Shown: one piece after another, positions 1-8,261 of the stretch | How positions within the stretch are numbered: position 1 is the first letter of the stretch | Layout of the letters: each line of letters opens with the position of its first letter | Source of the DNA: Flavobacterium hibisci | GTDB lineage: Bacteria > Bacteroidota > Bacteroidia > Flavobacteriales > Flavobacteriaceae | Direction of reading: 5' to 3' | Length of the DNA: 64,000 nt | NCBI RefSeq assembly: GCF_020026925.1 | Contig: NZ_JAIQDW010000011.1 | Coordinates: forward strand, 62,001 to 126,000 | Notes under the pieces: model-generated | Database searches by the model: none | What the model was told of the DNA's origin: nothing | Seen by the model: only the letters and a program-made list of their open reading frames with translations | Program-made: the position numbers and the translations under genes

Positions 1-555
1 ATCGTAGGTTTAATGTTTGGAAGTTTTACCACGGCAATCGTTAGTGTTTTAACCTATTTTAGTACTGCAGAACAGCTTCAGAAATTTACTTTCTGGTCAT
101 TAGGGAATCTTGGAAACCTTTCCTGGAAATCCATTACAGTTTTAGCTGTCAGTGTTGTTTTTGGTTTAGTTTTGAGCGCGGGCAGTATCAAGCCTTTAAA
201 TGCTTTGCTTTTGGGCGAAAATTATGCAAAAAGTATGGGTTTGAATTTCAAAAAGGCTCGATTGATCATTATTTTTGCAACGAGTATTTTGGCCGGAAGC
301 ATAACTGCTTTCGCAGGCCCGATTGCTTTTATTGGTCTTGCGGTTCCACACATTGCAAAACTAACTTTTCAAACCAGTAATCATATGATTTTGTTTTGGA
401 GTACATTGCTTTTTGGTGCTATTATCGTGTTGTTCTGCGATATCGTTTCTCAAATGCCGGGATTTGATGTTACGCTTCCTATAAATGCCATTACGTCTAT
501 AATTGGTGCGCCGGTTGTAATTTGGTTATTGGTACGAAAAAATAATTTTAAGTAA
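1..555 (+). CDS. Iron-siderophore ABC transporter permease (FecCD family), 5' end outside window
   Basis: This is the C-terminal part of an inner-membrane permease that moves ferric siderophore, haem or cobalamin-type substrates. The frame is open from the first base, so the gene starts upstream; the first ATG here (13) is internal. The visible 185 residues hold several hydrophobic helices and the FecCD signature stretch AGPIAFIGLAVPHIAK, which contacts the ATPase. Family members are about 330 residues, so roughly the second half is present. The ATPase gene follows after 12 bp, so the two are almost certainly co-transcribed. The exact substrate cannot be told from this half. Confidence 0.9.
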   Translation: MVGLMFGSFTTAIVSVLTYFSTAEQLQKFTFWSLGNLGNLSWKSITVLAVSVVFGLVLSAGSIKPLNALLLGENYAKSMGLNFKKARLIIIFATSILAGSITAFAGPIAFIGLAVPHIAKLTFQTSNHMILFWSTLLFGAIIVLFCDIVSQMPGFDVTLPINAITSIIGAPVVIWLLVRKNNFK

Positions 556-567
556 TTAGTTTAATCA

Positions 568-1353
568 ATGACAGAGAATAAAACTATACTTTCAACTTCA
601 AATTTAACGATTGGGTATACCTCCAGGAAAGGAACTGTGCCTATTGCACAGAAGTTAAATCTGACTTTAGACTCGGGAAAACTAATTGCTTTGATCGGCG
701 CAAATGGAATAGGTAAATCGACTTTACTAAGAACGATTACCGGTATTCAAAAGCCTTTGTCAGGAAGTGTTTTTTTGAACGATAAAAATATAAATACCTA
801 CAAGCCATTAGATTTAGCACAAAACTTAAGTTTGGTTTTAACCGAAAAACTGCCACCAAGTAATCTTTCCGTATTTGAATTGGTTGCTTTGGGCCGTCAG
901 CCTTATACCAATTGGGTGGGAACTTTAACTCCCGAGGATATCGTAAAAGTAAATGAAGCTTTAGCATTAACGCAAATTGAACATTTAGCCTCAAAAAGGC
1001 ATTTTGAAATCAGCGACGGGCAATTGCAGAAAGTTTTAATTGCAAGGGCACTGGCACAAGACACACCATTGATTATTTTAGATGAACCCACAACACATCT
1101 CGATTTGCTGCACAAAGTTTCACTATTAAAATTGCTGAAAAAGCTAACAGAGGAAACCCAAAAATGCATTTTGTTTTCGACCCATGATATCGATCTGTCC
1201 ATTCAGCTAAGTGACGAAATGATTATCATGACACCGGAAATGATAATGCAGGATGAACCGTGTAATTTAATTTCAAAAGGAAGCTTTAATGCTTTGTTCA
1301 AAGATGAGCATATTGTTTTTGATGCTGAGAAAGGGAAGTTTATTGTGAGTTGA
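568..1353 (+). CDS. Iron-siderophore ABC transporter ATP-binding protein
   Basis: A 261-residue cytoplasmic ATPase that powers the permease encoded just upstream. It has the Walker A motif GANGIGKST near residue 45, a signature region ISDGQLQK in which the usual SGGQ is ISDGQ, Walker B LIILDEPTTHLD, and the switch histidine in STHD. Length and order match FecE/FhuC/BtuD-type ATPases. The variant signature motif is common in Bacteroidota members of this family (family knowledge). Substrate could be iron-siderophore, haem or vitamin B12; a binding protein and receptor would lie upstream of the window. Confidence 0.92.
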   Translation: MTENKTILSTSNLTIGYTSRKGTVPIAQKLNLTLDSGKLIALIGANGIGKSTLLRTITGIQKPLSGSVFLNDKNINTYKPLDLAQNLSLVLTEKLPPSNLSVFELVALGRQPYTNWVGTLTPEDIVKVNEALALTQIEHLASKRHFEISDGQLQKVLIARALAQDTPLIILDEPTTHLDLLHKVSLLKLLKKLTEETQKCILFSTHDIDLSIQLSDEMIIMTPEMIMQDEPCNLISKGSFNALFKDEHIVFDAEKGKFIVS

Positions 1354-1364
1354 TTTCGATTCTT

Positions 1365-1452
1365 CCTGCAAGGTTTTTAAAACCTTGTAGGTTTAAAAAT
1401 TTATATTTAGGCGAGAAATAATATACCTACAAGGTTTTAAAAACCTTGTAGG
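1365..1452. repeat. Twin palindromic repeat CCTACAAGG...CCTTGTAGG
   Basis: Two nearly identical 27-nt perfect or near-perfect palindromes occur at 1365-1391 and 1426-1452, separated by 34 nt of AT-rich DNA. Each can fold into a long stem with arms CCTACAAGGTTTT and AAAACCTTGTAGG. They lie between the convergent ABC ATPase and trmL genes, so they may act as a bidirectional terminator. The duplication suggests an interspersed repeat and not a simple terminator. Confidence 0.75.
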
Positions 1453-1463
1453 AGGGTAGTTGA

Positions 1464-1919
1464 CTATTTCTTCAATTCAATCTGTCTTTTAGCTTCCCCA
1501 ACTACAAAAGCCACAGAATTCGCAATATTAAAACTGCGAATCAGAGGAGACATCGGAATAGTCAGGTGGTTTTCGAACCTGGCCATAAATTCCTTGCTCA
1601 ACCCAACACTTTCTTTTCCGAAAACGAGCCAGTCACCATCCAGAAATTCTGTTTCCAGATACGATTTTTCAGCATTTGAACTCATTAAAAACACTCGCGA
1701 TTGATCAGGAATCTGCTGAATCCATTCCTCAATATTTTGATATTCAGTTACGTCAAGATGTACCCAGTAATCCAGTCCGGAACGCTTCAGGTTTTTATCA
1801 TTAATCACAAATCCGAACGGATGAATTAAATGCAATCTGCTTTCGGTGCCTACACATAAGCGTCCTATATTTCCGGTATTATTTGGTATTTCTGGCTCTA
1901 CGAGAACAACGTTTAGCAT
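1464..1919 (-). CDS. trmL: tRNA (cytidine(34)-2'-O)-methyltransferase TrmL
   Basis: A 151-residue SPOUT-fold methyltransferase that 2'-O-methylates the wobble nucleotide of certain tRNA-Leu species. All three SPOUT knot motifs are visible: PNNTGNIGRLC near the N-terminus, VFGKESVGLS in the middle and PMSPLIRSFNIANSVA near the end. Length matches the YibK/TrmL family, which lacks extra domains. It starts at the ATG at 1919. It lies downstream of the pseudouridine synthase gene on the same strand, 63 bp away, so an RNA-modification pair is plausible. Confidence 0.93.
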   Translation of the reverse strand: MLNVVLVEPEIPNNTGNIGRLCVGTESRLHLIHPFGFVINDKNLKRSGLDYWVHLDVTEYQNIEEWIQQIPDQSRVFLMSSNAEKSYLETEFLDGDWLVFGKESVGLSKEFMARFENHLTIPMSPLIRSFNIANSVAFVVGEAKRQIELKK

Positions 1920-1982
1920 TTTTTTTAAAGTTAAATGTTAGAGGTTAAAAGTTAGAAGTTTTCAAAAATAATTATCTAATGC

Positions 1983-2564
1983 TCAAATTGACTCATTATC
2001 TAATTGAAAAGAGGGAACTTCTAAAACCTCACCAGCTTTTAAGTTTTGCAAATATACATTTCCTATTCGAACCCTCACAAGTCTTAAAGTAGGAAAACCA
2101 ACTGCTGCAGTCATTTTTCGAACCTGTCGAAACTTTCCTTCATTAATGGTTATTGAAGCCCATGATGTCGGACCGTGACGTTCATCCCTGATTTTTTTGG
2201 CACGCGGACCAAAATCAGGAATTTCAGTAATAATGAAAGCTTTACAGGGTTTCGTTTTATATTTTCCGCCTTCAAAACCTATTTCTACGCCTTTTTGTAG
2301 TTGCTCAATGGCTTCGGGAGTTATGATTCCGTCAACCTGAACATAATATTCTTTTTCGACTTTTTTACTTCTGATCATTTCGCTTACCATTCCGTCAGTA
2401 GTGAGTAAAAGCAGTCCTTCAGAGTCTTCATCAAGTCTTCCTATCGCCATTGTTCCTTCGGGGAAATCGTATAATTCTCCTAAAAGCTTTTTCTTTCTTT
2501 TCAATTCATAAATAAACTGGCTGAGGTAACCATAAGGTTTAAAAAGAAGGAAGTGTCTGTGCAT
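1983..2564 (-). CDS. rluE: rRNA large-subunit pseudouridine synthase (RsuA/RluE type)
   Basis: A 193-residue pseudouridine synthase. The catalytic motif GRLDEDSEGLLLLTTDG lies near residues 42-58, with the nucleophilic aspartate of GRLD, and the C-terminal motif INEGKFRQVRKM is typical of the RsuA/RluB/E/F branch. It lacks an N-terminal S4 domain, as RluE does, and E. coli RluE modifies 23S rRNA position 2457. The assignment to RluE and not RluF or RsuA rests on length and the missing S4 domain and is an inference. Confidence 0.85.
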   Translation of the reverse strand: MHRHFLLFKPYGYLSQFIYELKRKKKLLGELYDFPEGTMAIGRLDEDSEGLLLLTTDGMVSEMIRSKKVEKEYYVQVDGIITPEAIEQLQKGVEIGFEGGKYKTKPCKAFIITEIPDFGPRAKKIRDERHGPTSWASITINEGKFRQVRKMTAAVGFPTLRLVRVRIGNVYLQNLKAGEVLEVPSFQLDNESI

Positions 2565-2704
2565 TTTTAATTTTTTGTAAAGATAGTTTGTTTCATCTTC
2601 ATTGAAAATTAATCAGCGAATAAACCCAAAGCAATGTTAAACCCTTTAGTTTTAAAATTTAGAATTCGTAATATTATATATGAAGAATATTAAAATTAAA
2701 GACT

Positions 2705-3079
2705 ATGGAAACTAATAATTTAGGCTCTAAAAAAATAAACGGAGTACAAAAAAATATAGACGAACAAAAAGGGAAAAATATTTCACACGACGGAAAAACC
2801 GATGATGCAAATTTAAAAAAAGAAGTAGTTGCCGATGCCAGTGGTAATGAAAAAGTTGTTGAAAGAGCAAGAAATGAAAACGAGGATATTAGAAAAGTTA
2901 AAGGTGATATAAATCCTGATAATCCAAATTCGAACAGAGGAGTTTCTACGGAAGAAGAGGCAAAAAAAACGGTCGAAAACAAAGACCATAATTCGGATAT
3001 TACAGCAAACCGTTATTCGAATTCAAATCCTGAAAGTCATGAAGACAGAGGGAACATGAAATTAGATGAAGATAAATAA
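2705..3079 (+). CDS. Small, highly charged, disordered protein of unknown function
   Basis: A 124-residue protein I do not recognise. It is made almost wholly of Lys, Glu, Asp, Asn and Ser with no hydrophobic segment, no cysteine and no signal peptide, so it is probably cytoplasmic and intrinsically disordered. It stands alone, with an ATG at 2705 after an AT-rich leader. The composition resembles small stress-associated or desiccation-type hydrophilic proteins, but that is only a resemblance. The opposite strand of the same stretch is also open but is hydrophobic and low-complexity, a shadow of the codon bias. Confidence 0.65.
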   Translation: METNNLGSKKINGVQKNIDEQKGKNISHDGKTDDANLKKEVVADASGNEKVVERARNENEDIRKVKGDINPDNPNSNRGVSTEEEAKKTVENKDHNSDITANRYSNSNPESHEDRGNMKLDEDK

Positions 3080-3221
3080 TAATGAAAAAATGACAGATTT
3101 CACAGGCTTTTTTGGAAAATAACATTTGATTAGCATATGTGGTTAATGTTATGATAAACTCAGGTTTTGTGGAGGTAACTAAAGAATGACTTCGTAAATT
3201 TAAAAGACAATTTTAAAATTT

Positions 3222-3980
3222 ATGAATATGGCACTTTTAGAAAATAAGGTAGCTTTTGTTTCAGGAGGTGGTTCAGGAATCGGACGCGCAGTTGCAGAAG
3301 CCTACGCTCGAGAAGGAGCAAAAGTAGTAGTTTCAGATATTAATGTTGAGCATGGTGAAGAAACTGTGAAAATTATAAAGGATAACGGAGGAGAAGCTTT
3401 TTTCGTAAAAGGAGATTCTTCGAGTGCCGCAGATAATAAGCACATGGTTGAAGTGACAGTTTCAAAATACGGCCGATTGGATATTGCCTGTAACAATGCC
3501 GGAATGGGCGGTCCCGCAAAACCAACTGGGGAATATGAACCGGATGCGTGGGATAAGGTAATTGCCCTTAATTTGAGCGGTGTATTTTATGCCTGTCGTT
3601 ATCAACTGGAACAGATGGAGAAAAACGGAGGAGGCAGCATTGTTAACATTGCTTCGATTCACGGACAAGTTGCAGCTCCAAATAGTCCTGCCTATACAGC
3701 TTCAAAACATGGCGTTGTAGGATTAACAAAAAACATAGCGGCAGAATACGCTCAAAAAAATATTCGCTGTAATGCAGTTGGGCCCGGTTATATCGAAACC
3801 GCTCTGTTAAAAGACAATTTAGATAAAAGTATGATGGATGCTGTGGCTGCAAAAGCACCAATGAATCGTTTAGGTACATCAGAAGAAATTGCAGAACTGG
3901 TTGTATTTCTGAGTTCTGAAAAATCTTCTTTTACTACCGGAAGTTATATAATTGCCGACGGAGGTTATACTGCGGTTTAA
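3222..3980 (+). CDS. SDR family NAD(P)-dependent oxidoreductase
   Basis: A 252-residue classical short-chain dehydrogenase. The Rossmann motif SGGGSGIGR is near residues 14-22, NNAG at 91-94, catalytic Ser about 145, and YxxxK at 158-162, followed by the PG motif (AVGPGYIETAL). An aspartate after the second strand (VVSDIN) favours NAD over NADP. Substrate cannot be deduced; relatives are annotated as glucose 1-dehydrogenase or 3-oxoacyl reductase. An ATG at 3228 is an equally good start. It is a single-gene unit closed by a strong terminator. Confidence 0.9.
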   Translation: MNMALLENKVAFVSGGGSGIGRAVAEAYAREGAKVVVSDINVEHGEETVKIIKDNGGEAFFVKGDSSSAADNKHMVEVTVSKYGRLDIACNNAGMGGPAKPTGEYEPDAWDKVIALNLSGVFYACRYQLEQMEKNGGGSIVNIASIHGQVAAPNSPAYTASKHGVVGLTKNIAAEYAQKNIRCNAVGPGYIETALLKDNLDKSMMDAVAAKAPMNRLGTSEEIAELVVFLSSEKSSFTTGSYIIADGGYTAV

Positions 3981-4001
3981 GAATTTTGAAAGAAATTATT
4001 T

Positions 4002-4034
4002 AAGGCTGTCTGTTTTTTCAGATGGCCTTTTTTT
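4002..4034 (+). terminator. Rho-independent terminator after the SDR gene
   Basis: AAGGCTGTCTG and CAGATGGCCTT form an 11-bp stem with two G-U pairs around a loop of six T, followed by a run of T. Confidence 0.85.
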
Positions 4035-4210
4035 GTACTGTTTTGTTAAAAAGAAATAGTATTGAAAATGCAGATTTAGCTACTTAATTGTTGTTTTGTT
4101 AAAATTATTAAATATAAATTCTTTAAAAATAGTGTTTTGTTGTGAAATCTTCATAAATTTAATGTGTTTAATTTTATAGTTTTATAATATTCGCTTAACT
4201 TTAAAGGGTA

Positions 4211-4218
4211 TAAATTTG
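4211..4218 (+). promoter_or_regulatory. Bacteroidota -7 promoter box TAAATTTG
   Basis: The box fits TAnnTTTG and ends 28 nt before the ATG at 4246. The same spacing (27 nt) is seen for TACATTTG before the kinase gene at 55059. It covers the TTG at 4216, which rules that codon out as a translation start if this promoter is used. No clear -33 TTTG box is present. Confidence 0.55.
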
Positions 4219-4245
4219 ACTTCTAAAAACTCTATTTTTTTGAAT

Positions 4246-7200
4246 ATGAAAAAGATCTACTCGGTACGCCATTTAATGGCTTTTTTAAGTTTTTTTTATT
4301 GCTTTTCTTTAAGTGTAAATGCACAGACAATGCCGGAAGCACAGAAACTTCCTTACAAACAGGATTTTAAAGATTTAGGAACAACTTTTCCTTCAGGAAT
4401 TCAAGGCTGGTCTGCCAGTACTCCTTCAAGCTTACCAACTCCATCAAATTTTACAACCTCGGGTACTATAGTAGGAAATAAAGGTCTAACTGCAGGTTCC
4501 GCTAGTTCTACTTCTGGAGATGTTTACAATTTTAATGAAAAAATGGGGATTTTAAATGCAGGAAACTTTCTTGATCAGGCAATTGGTCTTGCAGTAGAAA
4601 CTACTAATTTGTACGGAATTCAAGTGCAATATGATGCGATGGTGATTCGTAATCCAACAGGAGTAGGAAGCCCGGCAACCACTAGAATTAATGAATTTGT
4701 ATTACAATACAGAGTCGGGACAACAGCGGCGTTCACAACTTTGCCCACTACGGTTTATGTCAATAATTCAACTCAAAAAATAGGAGCTGGAGATACTTCG
4801 GCACAAAATCCTCAAGTAATAAAAGTAACATTGCCTTCAGACTGTGATAATCAGCCGATCGTGCAGCTTAGATGGATTGCAAGACAACTTTCAGGTTCAG
4901 GTTCTCGTCCTTCTTTCGCGATTGACAATATTGATGTAAATAGTGATCACACGGCACCGGTAAATGAAACCGGATTTCCACAATCTGCCAATATATCCTC
5001 AACCCATTTTGATTTTTCTGATAAGTTGAATGAAATTGGAAAAACTTATTATGTTTTGCTTACTGGCGGAAGCACAACACCAACTCCTGTTCAGGTAAAA
5101 TCAGGATTGGATGCTAACGGAAATGCTGCTTTACAAGCAGGATTTTTAACTATAGCAGATGCTTCATCGGCTTATACGAAAAATATTGCTGGTTTAACGC
5201 TATCAACTGCCTACAGCGTATTTTCTGTTTCTGAGGATGAATATGGAAATTTACAAACAGCAGTAAATAAAGTAGATGTTACAACAGCAGCAACAGCACT
5301 ACCAGTAGTAACAACTTCTGTAAGTGCCTTAGATTTGGGTGCTAATGAATTAAACTTCGAATCAGCATCTAAAAGTTATCAAATTCAGGCAACAGATCTT
5401 CTAAGTGATTTAACGGTTAGTGTTACACCAAATTTTTCAATCTCAAAAGATAATGTAACGTTTGTTTCAACACTTATTTATACTGCGGCTGATTTTGCTT
5501 CAAATGCTTCACAGACGGTTTATGTAAGATTTAATCCAAATTTGGCGGGTGCTTTTACAGGTCAGATTACACATGAATCTACTTCTGTTATTAAAAATTT
5601 ATCTTTAGCAGGAAGAGGATTCAATCCATACGTTCAAAATTTTGATGATCCAAATGTCTTAAGCAACAGTGGCTGGACACAATACGATGTAGCTGGAACT
5701 TCCAATAAATGGGCATACACTACAACAGCAAGAAATGTAAATTCTGGAACGGGAGCGGTTCTTATGAATGGCTATTCGGATAGCGGTGCGAGTAAAGACT
5801 GGTTGATTTCGCCAAAATTACGTTTAGATACTTTTGACAAATTACCATTGTTATCTTTTTATTCCCGTAAGTACTTTCAGGGACCTGCTTTAAAATTAAT
5901 GGTTTCTACCAATTATGATGGAGTAAGCAGTCCGGAAACAGCAACATGGACAGAAATCAATGGCAATTTTCCAACTGCAACAGATTCGTATGTTAAATCT
6001 CAATATATTGATTTATCAGCATTTAAAACTAATCATACTTATGTAGCCTGGGTTTATGAAACTGCAATTGGAGGTGGTTCAGGAAATGCTGCAGAATGGT
6101 CATTTGATGATTATGCCATTACAAACGAATCTGGTTATGTGGCTTCAAACCCTGTTTTAGATTTTGGAACTGTAGATCAAAACGCGATTTCGACTTCACA
6201 ATCTTTTGCTTTTAAAGCCAAAGGATATGGAGATGTAACGATTATTGCACCTGCAGGTTATCAGATATCCGTAGATAATAGTACATTCCAAAACAGCATT
6301 ATTTTGACAGAAGCCGATGCTTTTGCTGGAAAAACTTTGTATGCGAGATTCGCGCCGACTGCAAAAGAATTTAAAATTGCCGGTCCGCTAACAGTTACAG
6401 GAACTTCTTTAAACAAGCAAGTCGGTTCTTTAACGGGATCTTCACTTCCAAAAGCAGATACTTTTGATGTTGTAACTTATAATTTAGAGTTTTTTGGTGC
6501 TCCTACCTCAGCTTACGGACCGAGTAACAAAGCATTACAGCTCGATAACATAGCAACAGTAATGAACAAACTAGATGCGGACGTTTATGTAGTTCAGGAA
6601 GTTTCAAGCGATGCTCAAATTGATAATTTGATTCAAAAACTAAATGTAAACGGAAAAACATTCGATAAAGCCATTTCAACATCATGGTCGTATTCTTGGG
6701 ATCCAAACCCTTCAGATCCAACTTTTCCGCCTCAGAAATTGGTTGTAATTTATAATACTCAAACTACTACGATTAAAAAGACTCGTGTAATGTTTAAAGA
6801 TTTTTATGATGAATTACGTGCCGGAACCAAAACTTTGGCTAATTATCCAGGAGGTTCTAACAGCAGTTTCTTTTCTTCTGGCCGCCTGCCTTATATGGTG
6901 ACTTTAGAAACGAATCTTAATGGCGTTAAAAACGAAATCAATTTTATAGATCTTCACGCTCGTGCAAACAGCGGATCAGATCTCTCACGTTACAACATGC
7001 GTAAATACGACACACAGGTACTAAAAGACAGCTTAGATGCACATTATGCAAATGCTAATTTGATTCTTTTAGGAGATTATAATGACGATGTAAAAGCATC
7101 TGTTATTGCGGGACAGCCATCTTCTTACGAAGCTTTTGTAACAGATACCAATAATTATAAAGCACTAACTTTAGAAATTAGCCAGGCGGGTGCCTATAGC

Positions 7201-7656
7201 TTTTTAAGTTCAGGCGGATTTTTAGATCATATCACGATTTCAAATGAGTTAGTTAATCAATATATTCAAGGTTCTACGGCAGTTTATGATCCTCGTAATG
7301 AAATTGCAGATTATACTGAAACAACTTCAGATCACGGACCTGTAGTTGCTCGTTTTCAGTTGAAGCAGGATTTATTATCAACGCCAGATTTTGCTAAAAA
7401 CAATTTTTATGTAAAAGCATATCCAAATCCAGTGACCGATGTTGTTCGTTTTGATTTGAAGAATTCAGATAAAAACCTGAAATTGAGATTTTATGATATC
7501 AATGGGCATTTGACTGGAAATTCAATTGATGTAAAAGCAACCCAGGATATAAGTACGACCGAAATTCCGGTGAGTCATCTGCAATCGGGAATTTATATTT
7601 ATACTTTGACAGAAAATAACAAAGTTGTGTTTAAAGGAAAGATTATAAAAAAATAA
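4246..7656 (+). CDS. Secreted endonuclease/exonuclease/phosphatase-domain protein with type IX sorting signal
   Basis: A protein of 1136 residues from the ATG at 4246; a TTG at 4216 would add 10 residues but overlaps the promoter box. A signal peptide ending in VNAQ is followed by beta-sandwich adhesin-like regions (choice-of-anchor/cleaved-adhesin type, with WLISPKL), then an endonuclease/exonuclease/phosphatase domain at about 740-1060. This domain has NLEFF, the metal-binding QEV, GDYNDD, and SDHGPV near its end. The last 75 residues (YPNPVTDVVRF, then a sheet-rich tail ending KGKIIKK) are a type IX secretion type A sorting domain. Probably an extracellular or surface nuclease or phosphodiesterase. 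Confidence 0.9.
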   Translation: MKKIYSVRHLMAFLSFFYCFSLSVNAQTMPEAQKLPYKQDFKDLGTTFPSGIQGWSASTPSSLPTPSNFTTSGTIVGNKGLTAGSASSTSGDVYNFNEKMGILNAGNFLDQAIGLAVETTNLYGIQVQYDAMVIRNPTGVGSPATTRINEFVLQYRVGTTAAFTTLPTTVYVNNSTQKIGAGDTSAQNPQVIKVTLPSDCDNQPIVQLRWIARQLSGSGSRPSFAIDNIDVNSDHTAPVNETGFPQSANISSTHFDFSDKLNEIGKTYYVLLTGGSTTPTPVQVKSGLDANGNAALQAGFLTIADASSAYTKNIAGLTLSTAYSVFSVSEDEYGNLQTAVNKVDVTTAATALPVVTTSVSALDLGANELNFESASKSYQIQATDLLSDLTVSVTPNFSISKDNVTFVSTLIYTAADFASNASQTVYVRFNPNLAGAFTGQITHESTSVIKNLSLAGRGFNPYVQNFDDPNVLSNSGWTQYDVAGTSNKWAYTTTARNVNSGTGAVLMNGYSDSGASKDWLISPKLRLDTFDKLPLLSFYSRKYFQGPALKLMVSTNYDGVSSPETATWTEINGNFPTATDSYVKSQYIDLSAFKTNHTYVAWVYETAIGGGSGNAAEWSFDDYAITNESGYVASNPVLDFGTVDQNAISTSQSFAFKAKGYGDVTIIAPAGYQISVDNSTFQNSIILTEADAFAGKTLYARFAPTAKEFKIAGPLTVTGTSLNKQVGSLTGSSLPKADTFDVVTYNLEFFGAPTSAYGPSNKALQLDNIATVMNKLDADVYVVQEVSSDAQIDNLIQKLNVNGKTFDKAISTSWSYSWDPNPSDPTFPPQKLVVIYNTQTTTIKKTRVMFKDFYDELRAGTKTLANYPGGSNSSFFSSGRLPYMVTLETNLNGVKNEINFIDLHARANSGSDLSRYNMRKYDTQVLKDSLDAHYANANLILLGDYNDDVKASVIAGQPSSYEAFVTDTNNYKALTLEISQAGAYSFLSSGGFLDHITISNELVNQYIQGSTAVYDPRNEIADYTETTSDHGPVVARFQLKQDLLSTPDFAKNNFYVKAYPNPVTDVVRFDLKNSDKNLKLRFYDINGHLTGNSIDVKATQDISTTEIPVSHLQSGIYIYTLTENNKVVFKGKIIKK

Positions 7657-7678
7657 AGGATACTCATATAAACTAAAG

Positions 7679-7710
7679 CAGGCAGCTCATTTGGGGCTGC
7701 CTGTTTTTTT
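7679..7710 (+). terminator. Terminator between convergent nuclease and mepB genes
   Basis: CAGGCAGC pairs with GCTGCCTG around a short loop, followed by seven T. It ends the nuclease transcript; the minus side has no comparable U-run. Confidence 0.88.
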
Positions 7711-7720
7711 ATTAGGATTA

Positions 7721-8251
7721 TTAAATGTCAAATAATTTTTGTGCTTTTGAAATAATAGATTCATTTTCTGATATTTCTAAAAAATAATCCAGTTGCCATT
7801 GCTGCGTTTTTTGAGCTTGTTTGCTGCTAGTAAGATCCCATGGAGGATAGACTCTCATGGCTCTTTTACCTTCTTTGGTTGAGGTAGAGAAAATCCCTTT
7901 TTCTAACAGAACAGTTTTTGGAAATATAAATTGCCCAAAATTATTTTCTTTTCGTACACTAATAACGACAAAATCTATCAGGTCCAAATAATCAAATGGT
8001 TCAATCGTTCCGGAGCTATTACGTTTCCATAAAGTTACAAATTGCCCTGTTTTTGTTGGCGTAATTTTAGCTTTTCTGTAGCAGATTTTTTTATTGTTGA
8101 TCTCAAAATGATAAGCGCTATATTCTGCACTTTCGGCTTCTGGGTGCGGTTCAGTGCATGTTAAGTCACAAAGGTCAAAAAACTGTTCTTTTGCACGAAT
8201 TAAATCATCTGATATTGATGCTGAATTAGTCCATGGATTATGATCTGCCAT
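7721..8251 (-). CDS. mepB: MepB family protein
   Basis: A 176-residue protein with the core of the MepB family: YSAYHFEINNKKICYRKAK, KTGQFVTLWKR, and GIFSTSTKEGKRAMRVYPPW. MepB is encoded with the MepA multidrug exporter in Staphylococcus aureus but its biochemical role is unknown; here neither mepR nor mepA is nearby. There is no signal peptide or membrane segment, so it is cytosolic. The next gene downstream in transcription is convergent, so it is probably monocistronic or the distal gene of the sigma/anti-sigma unit, which ends only 10 bp upstream of it. Confidence 0.85.
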   Translation of the reverse strand: MADHNPWTNSASISDDLIRAKEQFFDLCDLTCTEPHPEAESAEYSAYHFEINNKKICYRKAKITPTKTGQFVTLWKRNSSGTIEPFDYLDLIDFVVISVRKENNFGQFIFPKTVLLEKGIFSTSTKEGKRAMRVYPPWDLTSSKQAQKTQQWQLDYFLEISENESIISKAQKLFDI

Positions 8252-8261
8252 TAGCTATAAC

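Noticed and set aside
1983-2564. Possible RluF or RsuA instead of RluE
   Set aside because: There is no S4 domain, and the length suits RluE better; specificity cannot be shown by motif alone.
2674-2982. Minus-strand open frame opposite the charged small protein gene
   Set aside because: It is a shadow of the AT-rich Lys/Glu codons of the plus-strand gene, with low-complexity Phe/Ser content.
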